A stretch of 64,000 nucleotides of DNA from Weissella paramesenteroides ATCC 33313 (GTDB taxonomy: Bacteria; Bacillota; Bacilli; Lactobacillales; Lactobacillaceae). The notes under the pieces were generated by a model. It did no database searches. It was not told where the DNA came from and worked only from the letters and a program-made list of their open reading frames with translations. Below, in pieces: positions 1-9,560 of this stretch (its first letter is position 1; every line of letters begins with the position of its first letter). The translations under genes and the position numbers were made by a program. The stretch is from assembly GCF_000160575.1 (NCBI RefSeq), contig NZ_GG697128.1:512773-576772 (forward strand), given 5' to 3'.

Positions 1-28
1 ATTGATGTCATTTCATCAATGTTTTTTT
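1..28 (+). terminator. Rho-independent terminator of an upstream gene
   Basis: A 7-bp stem (ATTGATG/CATCAAT) with a 6-base loop is followed directly by seven T on the plus strand. It would end a plus-strand transcript entering from the left edge, converging on rex. Confidence 0.55.
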
Positions 29-39
29 GTATTTATTAT

Positions 40-675
40 TTACTTTTCACCAAAATTATTAATAAAGTATAACAACGTTTGCAACTCATTTGTTAAGTCA
101 ACGTTCTGAACGCGAATTGATTTTGGTACATCTAAACGCAATGGCGTGAAATTCAAAATACCTCGAATGCCTGCCGTTGCCAAGCGCTTAGCAACGTCTT
201 GCGCAACATCAGCAGGTACGGTGACAATTGCAACGTCAATTCGTTGATCTGTAATTTGCTTCTCTAAATCATCTAAACTATATACAGGAATTCCTGATTG
301 AATTGTATTAACAATATCAGGATTAACATCAAATGCTGCTGCAATGCGTGCATTTGAACTTTGGTGAAAATTAAAATTCAACAAAGCTTGTCCTAGATTT
401 CCTACTCCGACTAATGCAACAGAAGCTAAAGTATCTTGATTCAAAATTTCACCAAAAAACTTCATCAAAGCTTCCACGTCATACCCATACCCACGTTTTC
501 CTAGTGCTCCAAAATAAGAAAAATCACGTCGAATTGTTGCAGCATCAAACTTTACTGCATCAGATAATTCATTTGATGAAACGCGGACAGTCCCAGAATC
601 TAACAACAACTTCAAATAACGATAGTAAATTGGCAATCGTTTTGCCGTTGCTCTAGGAATATCATGTTCAACCAT
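40..675 (-). CDS. rex: Redox-sensing transcriptional repressor Rex
   Basis: Rex represses fermentation and respiration genes and leaves DNA when NADH rises. The protein has an N-terminal winged helix (about residues 1-80, with [10 protein letters not shown] and [11 protein letters not shown]) and a Rossmann NAD(H) domain with the loop VGVGNLG near residue 95. The C-terminal helix (LLYFINNF) is the domain-swapped helix of the family. The frame is open further upstream to 756, but the start chosen here ([13 protein letters not shown], 211 residues) matches usual Rex length. It has an AGAGG ribosome site, and the longer form would begin inside the likely -10 box. It is monocistronic here, convergent with whatever lies left of the window. 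Confidence 0.95.
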   Translation of the reverse strand: MVEHDIPRATAKRLPIYYRYLKLLLDSGTVRVSSNELSDAVKFDAATIRRDFSYFGALGKRGYGYDVEALMKFFGEILNQDTLASVALVGVGNLGQALLNFNFHQSSNARIAAAFDVNPDIVNTIQSGIPVYSLDDLEKQITDQRIDVAIVTVPADVAQDVAKRLATAGIRGILNFTPLRLDVPKSIRVQNVDLTNELQTLLYFINNFGEK

Positions 676-751
676 TTTGTTCGACCTCTTTTTCCAAATT
701 TTAACTATTTCACAATCTAACTCCAACATTGTGAACCTCTTATTAGTTATA

Positions 752-791
752 ATCATACCATATATAGCACATTATGTGAACGAAATAACAA
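752..791 (-). promoter_or_regulatory. rex promoter with a Rex-like box over the -35
   Basis: On the minus strand TTCACA and TATGAT are spaced 17 bases. An imperfect inverted repeat at 774-791 (TGTGAA, four bases, then ATAACAA) resembles the Rex operator (TTGTGAA...TTCACAA) with three mismatches and overlaps the -35. Autoregulation by Rex is inferred from this; the match is imperfect. Confidence 0.4.
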
Positions 792-888
792 TTATTAATT
801 CACAAACCGCCATTTTCTGTAAGCGTTTCCGGAATGCTGGATTTTTGATAAAAAAGTGACTGAAACTTCGGTGATAACCTTAAAAAGA

Positions 889-1100
889 AGAGGCTGGGAC
901 AGATGTTGTCTCAGCCTCTTCTTTTTATGCTAAAAGATATTAATTAAACGCATGTTAGTTTGACAGCATAAACGCGTTCCAAAAGTCTGAAGCCTCAATG
1001 TAACGCAATTTACGACATTTCTGTCCTTCGCTTTGCTTCGGCCAAAAATGACGAAAACTACGTTACACACCGGCTTCAAAACGACTTTTGTCTCGCTCTC
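889..1100. repeat. Intergenic repeat, copy A (212 bp)
   Basis: The left end is a near-perfect hairpin (GAGGCTGGGACA ... TGTCTCAGCCTC) and the right end reads CTTTTGTCTCGCTCTC. The copy is nearly identical to copy B at 7506-7719 and shares both ends with the shorter copies C (38934-39085) and D (5705-5801, inverted). It starts 20 bases past the stop of the helicase gene and fills most of the gap between rex and that gene. No coding potential is apparent; the ORF running through it is only a read-through of the repeat. Confidence 0.85.
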
Positions 1101-1119
1101 TTTTTTGGCTAAAAATGTA

Positions 1120-2415
1120 TTAATTATGTTTTGGCTTACCCTTATTTTTACGATGCTTACGCTTTGCGCGCTTTTCTTTATCAAAGCGCTCCTGACGTGA
1201 AATAACGTTTGTCACCTCAGACTTCTTACGTTGTGTTGCCTTATTATTAGTCCGTGGCTTGTCTGATGTTGAAGATGAACTAGGCGTTGCCTGCTTGCCT
1301 GGTGCTATTTTCTCAGCAACAATCGCTGTTTTTTTACTTGGTAATACATGATTACCAGAAATGGTCTGAATATCAACTGCTACCATTTTCTTTAAATCAC
1401 GATAATCATGATCGTTTCCAAAGGAAATTACCGTACCTGCCTTACCCATACGCCCAGTACGCCCAGCACGATGTGTGTATGTTTCTCCATCACGTGGTAA
1501 ATCAAAATTTATAATTGCCGGTAAATCAGGAATATCAAGGCCTCTAGCAGCCACATCTGTTGTGAGTAAAAATTTTGCTTTCCCCTGACGGAAGTTCATT
1601 AATGATTTTGATCTGGTCGTACTAGAATCACCACGTACCAGCGTAGCCATTGCAACATGTTCATGGGCTAAAAAGCTTGCCGTTATTTTTAATTGCTTCG
1701 TTGTGTTAAAAAATACGATTGCTTGAAAATGTTTTTGCGTTGCCAATTGGCGCAATCTTTTTTGGCGTTGATCACGTGCTGTTGGCCAAAATTCATGTTT
1801 AATTGCTGTCGGAATTTTAACCTGACGTTGATCGATACGCAAAAAATCGCGGTTAAACAAACCACTTGCTGTTGACTGATCAACTTCTGTTGCACCAAAT
1901 AATGCAACTTGTACATCATCGTCATCAATAGCATCCCAAATCAGGTCAATTTGATTTGCTGTGTCATCGCGTAACAATTCATCTGCTTCATCTAAAATCA
2001 ACGTACGTAAACGTTTCAATTTTAGTTTACCATTTGCAATTAATTCACTAACACGTCCTGGCGTACCAATCAAAATTTCTGGATGTTTTTTTAATCGGTC
2101 CAGTTGATGCTTAATATTTGCACCACCTGTTAAGGATAATACCTTCAACGATAAAACATTCGCCCAATCACGGATAACACGAGTTGTCTGCATGGCTAAT
2201 TCTTGTGATGGTGCCAAGATCAATAGCTGTTCACCATCTTCTGGCACCAATTCAGGTAGCAATGGCCACGTGAAAGCCAATGTTTTCCCTGTCCCTGTTG
2301 GTGCAAGTGCATCAATCGATTGGCCACTTGCTAGCGGTTCAGCGACAGCTTCCTGAATTGGTGTTAGTGTGGTAAACCCAACACTAGTTAATCGTTCTTC
2401 AAAACGGGAATCCAT
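1120..2415 (-). CDS. DEAD-box RNA helicase (CshB/SrmB-like)
   Basis: ATP-dependent RNA helicase expected to act in mRNA turnover, ribosome assembly or cold adaptation. All main motifs are visible in order: the Q motif (GFTTLTPIQEA, residues 13-23), Walker A APTGTGKT, TPGR, DEAD within LILDEADEL, GAT in place of SAT, ARGLDIPD and HRAGRTGRMG. After the two RecA domains (about 360 residues) the tail is rich in Lys/Arg (KKSEVTN..., KRKHRKNKGKPKH), as in RNA-binding tails of this family. Length (431) is normal. The start ATG has a GGAG site upstream. Which paralogue it is cannot be decided from sequence alone. Confidence 0.9.
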   Translation of the reverse strand: MDSRFEERLTSVGFTTLTPIQEAVAEPLASGQSIDALAPTGTGKTLAFTWPLLPELVPEDGEQLLILAPSQELAMQTTRVIRDWANVLSLKVLSLTGGANIKHQLDRLKKHPEILIGTPGRVSELIANGKLKLKRLRTLILDEADELLRDDTANQIDLIWDAIDDDDVQVALFGATEVDQSTASGLFNRDFLRIDQRQVKIPTAIKHEFWPTARDQRQKRLRQLATQKHFQAIVFFNTTKQLKITASFLAHEHVAMATLVRGDSSTTRSKSLMNFRQGKAKFLLTTDVAARGLDIPDLPAIINFDLPRDGETYTHRAGRTGRMGKAGTVISFGNDHDYRDLKKMVAVDIQTISGNHVLPSKKTAIVAEKIAPGKQATPSSSSTSDKPRTNNKATQRKKSEVTNVISRQERFDKEKRAKRKHRKNKGKPKHN

Positions 2416-2440
2416 TTTGTCTCCTTTATATTGTGTTTAT

Positions 2441-3436
2441 TTATTGTTCATCAGCAGGAAATACAATGCCTGCATCTTGGCGTAAATCAAACAAAACTTG
2501 GTTCACTGTTCGACTCAAAGTCAATAATTCTTGATATGCCTCAACTGTTTCATTTGGATTAGTCATCATGTCAGCAAACTTAACAACTTCCGCAATCATT
2601 GGATTTGATAATGGTTCCTGACTTAATTGATGAGCAGTACTGCCATCATCATAGTAAGTTACATTAAGTACTTCAGCGATATCCCCAATAACTAAGGTAT
2701 CACGACGCCCTAAAATTTCTGAGGTCAAATGACTATTAGACCCCTTACCAAATTCAATTGTTACATCAAAATCGTTATAGCGTAGAATCGCAATACCACG
2801 ACCATCAGCACCATTGCGTAACGGTGTAGCAAAATAATGACTTTGTTTTGGTGCCCCAAATAGCTTAATTGCTGCATAAATTGGATACACACCCAAATCA
2901 GTCAAAGCACCGGCACTAAAGCGACGACTTAACACGTTAGGTTCGTTACCTGCTAGATAATCATCGAAGCGTGAAGAATATTTTTCATACACAAATGTTG
3001 CCCCTGAAATTTTTTCCATTTTGGCAACTTTCTGTTCAATAATTTTAAAGTTTGCTTGCTGAATATGACGTGCTGCTTCAAATAAACGCACAGCCGGATG
3101 GTCATGTAATAATTCTAAAATAGCTGCATATTCAGTTGGATTAGAAAAGGCTGATTTTTCTACAATTACATGAATATCATGGCTGATAGCTGCCTTTACC
3201 TGTTCAAAGTGTACGCTATTTGGTGAGGCAATATAAACAACATTGATACCACTGGTATAAAAGCTTTCTAAGTCAGTATAAACTGCATCAACATTGAATG
3301 TTTGCGCAAACTGCTGACCAGTATCCTCGTGACGTGAATATACTGCAGTTAACGCATATTGACCTGATTCGTGAGCCGCTTGTACGAACTGCTTTGTAAT
3401 CCAATTGGTTCCAATTATTCCAAGTTTGTATGCCAT
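2441..3436 (-). CDS. Gfo/Idh/MocA family oxidoreductase
   Basis: NAD(P)-dependent dehydrogenase of unknown sugar or cyclitol substrate. The N-terminal Rossmann fold begins with LGIIGTNWITKQF (GxGxxG-like but with IIGTNW), followed by YIASPNSVHF and the EKSAF motif, the family EKP position with Ser in place of Pro. A C-terminal alpha/beta domain of about 200 residues follows (SAGALTDLGVYPIYAA is the conserved substrate-site helix). Length (331) is usual. It stands alone, 25 bases before the helicase on the same strand and possibly co-transcribed with it. Confidence 0.88.
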   Translation of the reverse strand: MAYKLGIIGTNWITKQFVQAAHESGQYALTAVYSRHEDTGQQFAQTFNVDAVYTDLESFYTSGINVVYIASPNSVHFEQVKAAISHDIHVIVEKSAFSNPTEYAAILELLHDHPAVRLFEAARHIQQANFKIIEQKVAKMEKISGATFVYEKYSSRFDDYLAGNEPNVLSRRFSAGALTDLGVYPIYAAIKLFGAPKQSHYFATPLRNGADGRGIAILRYNDFDVTIEFGKGSNSHLTSEILGRRDTLVIGDIAEVLNVTYYDDGSTAHQLSQEPLSNPMIAEVVKFADMMTNPNETVEAYQELLTLSRTVNQVLFDLRQDAGIVFPADEQ

Positions 3437-3567
3437 AATTAGTCTCCCTTATATACCGCATATACGTTTAGTTAGTATTAATTATATATCATCAACAATA
3501 AAAGCTGCTAGCTTTTGACTGATAAATAACTCAAAATCAAATTATTTAAATACCAACGAAGGCTATT

Positions 3568-4116
3568 TTAAATAATATGCGCTCCTAGACTATTCTTAAA
3601 ATGATCCAAGGCCCATTCTTGACCATGAGGTGTAAATGTTGCCACGCCCTCACTTGGAATAGTCAATTGATAGTTTAAATTGTAAGCATAAACTGCCGTA
3701 TGAAGAACGCATATATCGGTGCATACTCCTACTAACCAAAGTTCATTCACATGTCGCTCTCTTAAGAAATTATCTAAATTAGTATTTTGAAATGCAGAAT
3801 AGCGGTTTTTATTAAATTGATAAACTTTTTTATCTCCCCGGTGCTTTTCATACCAATGCTGTAAATCACCGTACAATTCCTGGCCCCAAGTACCAACGAT
3901 ATTGTGTGGTGGAAATAATTTGTGTTCGGGATGATAAATGTCATCCTTGAAATGCGCATCGGTTGGTAAAATGACATAGTCCCCATTTTCCAAAAAAGTC
4001 TGTGCTTGGTGAACGATATAATCTTCCAAAATTTGTGCCGGTTTACCACAAGTCAAAGAGCCCTTATCAGCAACGAAATCATTTGTATAATCAATAATTA
4101 CTAAAGCTTTTGTCAT
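3568..4116 (-). CDS. pncA: Cysteine hydrolase, nicotinamidase/isochorismatase family
   Basis: Probably hydrolyses nicotinamide to nicotinate for NAD salvage. The sequence shows the family triad: Asp in LVIIDYTNDF (residue 9), Lys in QFNKNRYSAF and the nucleophile Cys in VGVCTDICVLHTA. The metal-binding Asp/His pattern (LPTDAHFKDD, EHKLFPPHN) typical of nicotinamidases is present, which favours PncA over isochorismatase. Length 182 fits. GAGGAGGG precedes the ATG. It is isolated, with its own short upstream region. Confidence 0.8.
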   Translation of the reverse strand: MTKALVIIDYTNDFVADKGSLTCGKPAQILEDYIVHQAQTFLENGDYVILPTDAHFKDDIYHPEHKLFPPHNIVGTWGQELYGDLQHWYEKHRGDKKVYQFNKNRYSAFQNTNLDNFLRERHVNELWLVGVCTDICVLHTAVYAYNLNYQLTIPSEGVATFTPHGQEWALDHFKNSLGAHII

Positions 4117-4185
4117 GTCTTGTCACCCTCCTCTTTTGATTATATCATGCCCTTAACTCACTTTTTTAAAAGTAACTAACTGATA

Positions 4186-4234
4186 TAAAAATAGCTGCCA
4201 ATCTAACCATTTTCATTGGATGGATTGGCAGCTA
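4186..4234 (-). terminator. Terminator of rlmD
   Basis: A long hairpin (TAGCTGCCAATC ... GATTGGCAGCTA) lies 14 bases past the rlmD stop and, read on the minus strand, ends in a run of T. Confidence 0.8.
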
Positions 4235-4247
4235 TAAGTATCTTTAA

Positions 4248-5615
4248 TTAGTTACGCTCAAGTACTGTCACTGACTCGATATGCGTTGTTTGTGGGAATT
4301 GATCAACTGGTTGAACATCCCCTTTGATTGTGTAGCCATTTTCTTTGAACTGAGCAACATCGCGCACCAAGGTTGCCGGATTACAGCTAATGTACACAAT
4401 TTTGCTTGGTGCCATAGCTGAAGCGGCATCAATTAACTCAGTCGTTAGTCCTTTACGTGGTGGATCAACGAAGATAACATCTGGTTTTAGACCATCTTGT
4501 TGCCAAGCAACCATCTTTTCTTCCGCTTTACCTAATTCAAATTTAACGTTATGGACATTATTCAAATCAGCATTACGTTTTGCATCATCAACCGCTCCTG
4601 GTACCACTTCTACACCAAGAACTGACTTTACCTTATCAGCAATCGTTAATGAAATAGTTCCAATACCTGAATAAGCATCGATGACCGTTTCATTACCTGT
4701 TAATTCTGCTTTATCAGCTGCTAACTTATATAGGATTTCAGTTGTTTGTGGATTAACTTGGTAGAAAGAATTTGGACCGATAGCAAAGGTCTTATCAAAC
4801 AAAGTGTCCTTAATAACTTTGTTACCCCATAGAACATGGTTAACATCACCCAAAATAACATTCGTCTTATCCTGGTTAACATTCTGAATAATTGAAGTTA
4901 CTTCTGGTAGCACTTCTTTAATTTGTGGAATAATAATATTTGCGCCAGGAATACGCTTTGAACGCGTTACTAGCACAACCATCATTTCATGTGAATAGTA
5001 TCCACGACGGACCATAATGTTACGAATAACACCTTTATGATGGATTTCATCATAAGCAGGCACATGGAACTTTCGTAAAATATCACGAATAATAACGATT
5101 GCTTTATCAATTTCCGGATCTTGAATATAAAAATCTTCAATTGGCATCAAACGATGTGAGCCACGACGGAAGAATCCCGTAGTTAATTGTCCCTTTATTT
5201 CACGGGCTGGAATTTGTGCTTTGTTACGGTAACCTGTTGGATTTTCCATACCAATAGTTGGTGCAACATTAACATCAATGTGTTGCTTACTAAATAATTC
5301 AGCAATCTGTTGTTGCTTAAATTTCAACTGCGCATCATATTTCAAGTGTGCTAGTGGTGCAATACCAGTTGTTAGTGCTGCTGTATTGACTTCATGATTA
5401 CGGTTTGGTGATGACTCAATCGTCTTCACAACTCGTCCAAAGGCATAGTTACTAGTAACCTTTGTAATCCCCACACGAATTTTTTCACCAGGGACAGCAT
5501 TTGTCACAAACACTGGGAAATCATCGACTTTAACAACACCATTTCCTTGATAGGTTAAATCAATAACTTCAGCATCAAATTCTTGATTCTTAACCACAGG
5601 GGCTTTCTTTTTCAT
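4248..5615 (-). CDS. rlmD: 23S rRNA (uracil-C5)-methyltransferase, RlmD/RumA type
   Basis: SAM-dependent 5-methyluridine methyltransferase acting on 23S rRNA. It has an N-terminal TRAM domain (FDAEVIDLTYQGNGVV ... VPGEKIRV), a central domain, and a C-terminal methyltransferase with DAYSGIGTISL, FVDPPRKGL and the catalytic Cys in YISCNPATLVRD. The iron-sulfur cysteines of E. coli RumA are not seen, as in most Firmicutes homologues. The frame is open back to 5657, but an AAGGAG site just before the paired ATGs at 5618/5615 indicates the start near 5615 (about 455 residues). Confidence 0.9.
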   Translation of the reverse strand: MKKKAPVVKNQEFDAEVIDLTYQGNGVVKVDDFPVFVTNAVPGEKIRVGITKVTSNYAFGRVVKTIESSPNRNHEVNTAALTTGIAPLAHLKYDAQLKFKQQQIAELFSKQHIDVNVAPTIGMENPTGYRNKAQIPAREIKGQLTTGFFRRGSHRLMPIEDFYIQDPEIDKAIVIIRDILRKFHVPAYDEIHHKGVIRNIMVRRGYYSHEMMVVLVTRSKRIPGANIIIPQIKEVLPEVTSIIQNVNQDKTNVILGDVNHVLWGNKVIKDTLFDKTFAIGPNSFYQVNPQTTEILYKLAADKAELTGNETVIDAYSGIGTISLTIADKVKSVLGVEVVPGAVDDAKRNADLNNVHNVKFELGKAEEKMVAWQQDGLKPDVIFVDPPRKGLTTELIDAASAMAPSKIVYISCNPATLVRDVAQFKENGYTIKGDVQPVDQFPQTTHIESVTVLERN

Positions 5616-5704
5616 CATTTTCTCCTTCTTTTGGCCTTTTCGACGACCAACAATCATTTCATTGTATCACAGCGTCAGACAAAACGAAAAGGAAATATTG
5701 AAAA

Positions 5705-5801
5705 GAGAGCAAGAAAAAAGTCGTTTTGAAGTCGGCACGAATTGCGTTACATTTTTAGTTTTAGCTAAAAAAGGTTGGAACATTTTCTTTTGTCCCAACC
5801 T
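5705..5801. repeat. Intergenic repeat, copy D (short, inverted)
   Basis: Inverted relative to copies A-C: it begins with GAGAGC...AAGTCGTTTTGAAG (the right end of the others) and ends with the hairpin AGGTTGGAACA...TGTCCCAACCT. About 115 bases of the interior of A and B are absent. The hairpin is followed on the minus strand by T residues and lies about 50 bases after the htpX stop, so it can serve as its terminator. Confidence 0.75.
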
Positions 5802-5847
5802 CATAAACGCATGCCAAAATATTTAATTCTTACTGTAACAACAATTA

Positions 5848-6738
5848 TCACATCTTTTGCAATGCCGCAATGCGTTCCGACATAGGCGGATGCGTCGCAA
5901 AAAGATTTGTTAACTTTTTCTCTTTTAATGGGTTTGCGATGTACAACGCCGCACTTTCTGGTGAAACATTTTCATCCGACATTGGTTCACTTTGCGAAAT
6001 TTTATTTAACGCATTGATCAATCCCTGTGGATTTCGTGTTAACTCCACCGCCCCCGCATCGGCAAGAAATTCTCGATTACGTGAAATTGCTAGTTGAACT
6101 AACGTTGCTGCAATCGGTGCCAATACCAAAACTAAAATTGAAGCAATCATGGCGATAATATTACCATCTTTATTATCACGATTTCGATTACCACCACCGA
6201 AATACCAAAAATGAGTACCAAAATTTGCCAGCATCGCAATTGCTGACGTCAAGGCAACCGCAATTGTTTGAATACGAATGTCATAATTACGAACATGAGT
6301 CATCTCATGCGCCATAACGCCCTCTAATTCTTCACGATTTAATACTGACAGAATACCTGAAGTTGCTGCCACCGCAGCATGTTCAGGATCATTACCTGTT
6401 GCAAATGCATTTGGACTCGGATCATCAATAATAAATACTCGTGGCATCGGAACGTTAGCTACTAATGCCATATCCTCTACAATGTGCCACAGGTCAGGTG
6501 CTTGATCCGCACTCGTAATTTCTTGGGCATGATTTAGACTCATCACAACGTCAGTTGACTGGCTAAACATATAAACAGCATAAACAATCCCCGTCACGAT
6601 CGCAATAATGACACCTGGTACCCATTCACCGAGCAAGTAATATCCTAGTGCTGCACCGACAATTCCCATGAACAAAAAGAATCCAATAAATAACACAATC
6701 GTTTTGCGCTTATTTTTTGCAATTTGTTCAAATAACAT
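5848..6738 (-). CDS. htpX: Membrane zinc metalloprotease HtpX
   Basis: Integral membrane M48 protease for quality control of membrane proteins. Two N-terminal transmembrane helices are visible ([20 protein letters not shown] and [20 protein letters not shown]), then the zinc motif HEMTH, two more hydrophobic helices, and the third zinc ligand in [13 protein letters not shown]. Length 296 fits. An in-frame TTG lies upstream at 6744, but the ATG at 6738 follows an AGAGGT site. It follows lemA by 13 bases; lemA-htpX is a common Gram-positive pair. Confidence 0.93.
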   Translation of the reverse strand: MLFEQIAKNKRKTIVLFIGFFLFMGIVGAALGYYLLGEWVPGVIIAIVTGIVYAVYMFSQSTDVVMSLNHAQEITSADQAPDLWHIVEDMALVANVPMPRVFIIDDPSPNAFATGNDPEHAAVAATSGILSVLNREELEGVMAHEMTHVRNYDIRIQTIAVALTSAIAMLANFGTHFWYFGGGNRNRDNKDGNIIAMIASILVLVLAPIAATLVQLAISRNREFLADAGAVELTRNPQGLINALNKISQSEPMSDENVSPESAALYIANPLKEKKLTNLFATHPPMSERIAALQKM

Positions 6739-6751
6739 GGTCAATTACCTC

Positions 6752-7324
6752 TTAAAGGCCACGATCATCAAATGACACGTTGACCACTTCTCGTTCTTTA
6801 GCTGGCGTTTCCAAGAATTCGCTAGGCTTGAAACTGTGGATCTTAGCCACAAAATTCGTTGGGAACGACTGTAACTTTGTATTATATGTGGCAGTTGTCG
6901 TATTAAATAATTGACGTGAGTAAGCAATTTTATTTTCTGTATTTGTCAATTCTTCCATTAACTTATTGTATTGATTTGATGCTTTCAAATCAGGATAAGC
7001 TTCTGCAACTGCAAAAACTGACTTTAAAGAGCTCGTCAATTGGTCAGACAGTGCCATTGTTTTCTGATGGTCATCAGTTGGTGTTTGAGTTAGTGCATTA
7101 CGAAGTCCAACCACTTTTTCCAAAGTTCCTTGTTCGAACTTAGCTGATCCTTTAACCGTCTCAACCAAATTTGGAATCAAATCGTTTCGTCGTTTTAATT
7201 GTACGTCAATTTGACTCCATGACTCTTGTGTACGCATACGTGCTTGCACCAGTCCGTTATAGATACCGACCCATAACAAAGCTAGAACAATCACGATACC
7301 GACAATAATCCATCCAATCATCAT
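6752..7324 (-). CDS. lemA: LemA family membrane protein
   Basis: One N-terminal transmembrane helix (IGWIIVGIVIVLALLWVGIYNGLV) is followed by a helical domain with the family signatures SWSQIDVQLKRRNDLIPNLVETVKG and YNTKLQSFPTNFVA. The biochemical role is not established. The start at 7324 follows a GGAG site; the paired ATG at 7321 is equally possible. First gene of a two-gene operon with htpX. Confidence 0.9.
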   Translation of the reverse strand: MMIGWIIVGIVIVLALLWVGIYNGLVQARMRTQESWSQIDVQLKRRNDLIPNLVETVKGSAKFEQGTLEKVVGLRNALTQTPTDDHQKTMALSDQLTSSLKSVFAVAEAYPDLKASNQYNKLMEELTNTENKIAYSRQLFNTTTATYNTKLQSFPTNFVAKIHSFKPSEFLETPAKEREVVNVSFDDRGL

Positions 7325-7505
7325 TTTCTCCATTCTTTATGAATTACTCATAAGATGCTTTATAGTCTATCTAATATACATTGTACCATGCCCCAAAATT
7401 TACATTGTTTAATATTTACTTTTTTATAAAAAATGACCAAATATTGCGATGTCATTCTGGAAAGAAAGTGTAACAATCGACTGCTGTCTTTTGGAACATG
7501 TTTAA

Positions 7506-7719
7506 AGAGGCTGGGACAGATGTTGTCTCAGCCTCTAATTTTTATGCTAAAAGATATGAATTAACCGCATGTTAGTTTGACAGCATAAACGCGTTCCAAA
7601 AGTCTGAAGCCTCAATGTAACGCAATTTACGACATTTCTGTCCTTCGCTTTGCTTCGGCCAAAAATGACGAAAACTACGTTACATACCGGCTTCAAAACG
7701 ACTTTTGCCTCGCTCTCTA
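7506..7719. repeat. Intergenic repeat, copy B (214 bp)
   Basis: Near-identical to copy A over its whole length, with a few substitutions (for example CTAATTTTT for CTTCTTTTT after the hairpin). It lies 32 bases past the stop of pgcA and fills most of the lemA-pgcA gap; the remaining roughly 170 bases (7334-7505) hold only the lemA upstream region with no further recognisable element. Confidence 0.85.
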
Positions 7720-7751
7720 AACGAATATCTAATGTTTAAAAATAGTTGCTA

Positions 7752-9476
7752 TTAATCGACATAATCAGCAATTGATTGTTGAATAGCTGCTAACTTATCA
7801 TCAGCTATTTGTTGGGTTGTTCCATTGGTACCAACATATAATTTAATTTTGGGTTCAGTACCTGAAGGACGTACAGCTACCCATGAGCCATCTGACAACC
7901 AGTACTTTAATACGTTAGCTTTTGGTAATGACATTGTTGTCTCCACACCTGTCTGGACGTCAGTCTCAGTTTGTAATGTAAAGTCAGCAAATTTTGTCAC
8001 TGCAATATTTCCAAATGAAGTTGGTTGCTCTGCACGGAATTTTGCCATTAGGGCAGCAATTTTTTCTGCCCCATCAATCCCCTTAAAGGTTAGTGATTGT
8101 GTATTTTCTACAAAGTAACCATACTCTGCAAACAAATCTTGCAAACCATCATACAATGTCTTACCAAGTGACTTGTAGTAAGCTGCAACCTCTGCTAGCA
8201 AAACAGTTGCTTGAATAGAATCTTTATCACGAGCAAATGATTTTACTAAGTATCCATATGATTCTTCAAAACCAAATAAGAAGGTATGCTCATGTGTTGA
8301 TTCATAATTTTGAATCTGCTCCGCAATATACTTAAATCCTGTCAAAACATTAATTGTTTCAATATTAAAACTCTTCGCAATATCTGCTGCGAATTCTGAT
8401 GACACAATTGATTTAACAAGAACACCGTTAGCTGGTAATGTTCCTGCTGCTTTTTTAGCAGTTAATAAGTAGTGCAACAAAATTGCACCAATTTGATTAC
8501 CAGTTAGCAATTGATACTCACCTGATGGCAAGCGAACAGCCGTTCCCATACGATCAGCATCCGGGTCAACCCCAATCACAACATCAGCCCCTTGCTTTTT
8601 AGCCAATGCAATGCCCATTGCTAATGCTGCTGGATCTTCAGGATTTGGCAAAGTTACTGTTGGAAAATCACCATCTGGTTGCTCTTGCTCTGGCACGATT
8701 GTAACATTCTTGAAACCTGCGTTATTCAAAGCTTGACCTGCAATCAACGCACCAGTACCATGAAGTGGTGAGTAAACCAACTTCATATCACGTCCCTCTT
8801 TATTGACCAATTCTTGATCAACTGTTACCGTCTTGATTTCAGACAAATAAGCATCATCAACGTCCTTACCAATAGTTACCAACAATCCAGCTGCTTCTAG
8901 TTCAGCTTGTGATTTTACTGGCACCGCAAACATATCTGCTTCACGAATAGATGCCGTAATGATATCAGACTCCTTTGGTGGCATTTGACCACCATCTTCA
9001 CCATAAATCTTGTATCCGTTATACTCTTTTGGATTGTGCGAAGCTGTAATCATAACACCCGCATAAGCCTTAAAATATCGTACCGTAAAAGATAACTCTG
9101 GTGTTGGACGTAATGATTCGAAAACATACGCCTTGATACCATGTGCCCCTAATACCTTAGCTGATTCAAAAGCAAACTCTTGTGAGAAATGACGTGAATC
9201 ATATGAAATGGCAACGCCACGTGCTTTTACGTCTTTAGATAATGAATCCATCAAACGTGCTAATCCCTCAGTAGCTTGTCGCACTGTATAGATATTCATG
9301 CGATTAATTCCGGCCCCTAGCAGACCACGCATACCGGCGGTTCCAAATGATAATGGTTGATAGAAAGCATCCTCTGCTTGTTGATCATCCTTTGCTAATG
9401 CATCCATCTCATTTTTTAAGTATTCTGGTAAATCATTACGCTTTGTCCATACTTGAAAATTATCTTGCCAAGTCAT
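7752..9476 (-). CDS. pgcA: Alpha-phosphoglucomutase / phosphomannomutase
   Basis: Interconverts glucose-6-phosphate and glucose-1-phosphate, supplying UDP-glucose for cell-wall and polysaccharide synthesis. The phosphohexomutase motifs appear in order: the phosphoserine loop TASHNPKEYNGYK, the metal loop DPDADRMG, the sugar loop GFEESYGY and the phosphate loop RPSGTEPKIKLY. Length (about 575) is that of the Gram-positive PgcA/YhxB branch. The second ATG of the frame (9476) is preferred because the AAGGAG site ends only one base before the first ATG. Confidence 0.92.
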   Translation of the reverse strand: MTWQDNFQVWTKRNDLPEYLKNEMDALAKDDQQAEDAFYQPLSFGTAGMRGLLGAGINRMNIYTVRQATEGLARLMDSLSKDVKARGVAISYDSRHFSQEFAFESAKVLGAHGIKAYVFESLRPTPELSFTVRYFKAYAGVMITASHNPKEYNGYKIYGEDGGQMPPKESDIITASIREADMFAVPVKSQAELEAAGLLVTIGKDVDDAYLSEIKTVTVDQELVNKEGRDMKLVYSPLHGTGALIAGQALNNAGFKNVTIVPEQEQPDGDFPTVTLPNPEDPAALAMGIALAKKQGADVVIGVDPDADRMGTAVRLPSGEYQLLTGNQIGAILLHYLLTAKKAAGTLPANGVLVKSIVSSEFAADIAKSFNIETINVLTGFKYIAEQIQNYESTHEHTFLFGFEESYGYLVKSFARDKDSIQATVLLAEVAAYYKSLGKTLYDGLQDLFAEYGYFVENTQSLTFKGIDGAEKIAALMAKFRAEQPTSFGNIAVTKFADFTLQTETDVQTGVETTMSLPKANVLKYWLSDGSWVAVRPSGTEPKIKLYVGTNGTTQQIADDKLAAIQQSIADYVD

Positions 9477-9560
9477 CTCTGTCATTCTCCTTTATTATTA
9501 TGTTCCCCAATATAACTAATTTCATTGTACCATAGGATTATTCAGTTATTTAGTCCAACC

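Noticed and set aside
414-656. Plus-strand ORF inside rex
   Set aside because: Fully antisense to rex with no ribosome site; a shadow frame.
930-1184. ORF of 84 codons through repeat copy A
   Set aside because: It is the repeat read in one frame; copies B-D do not keep the frame.
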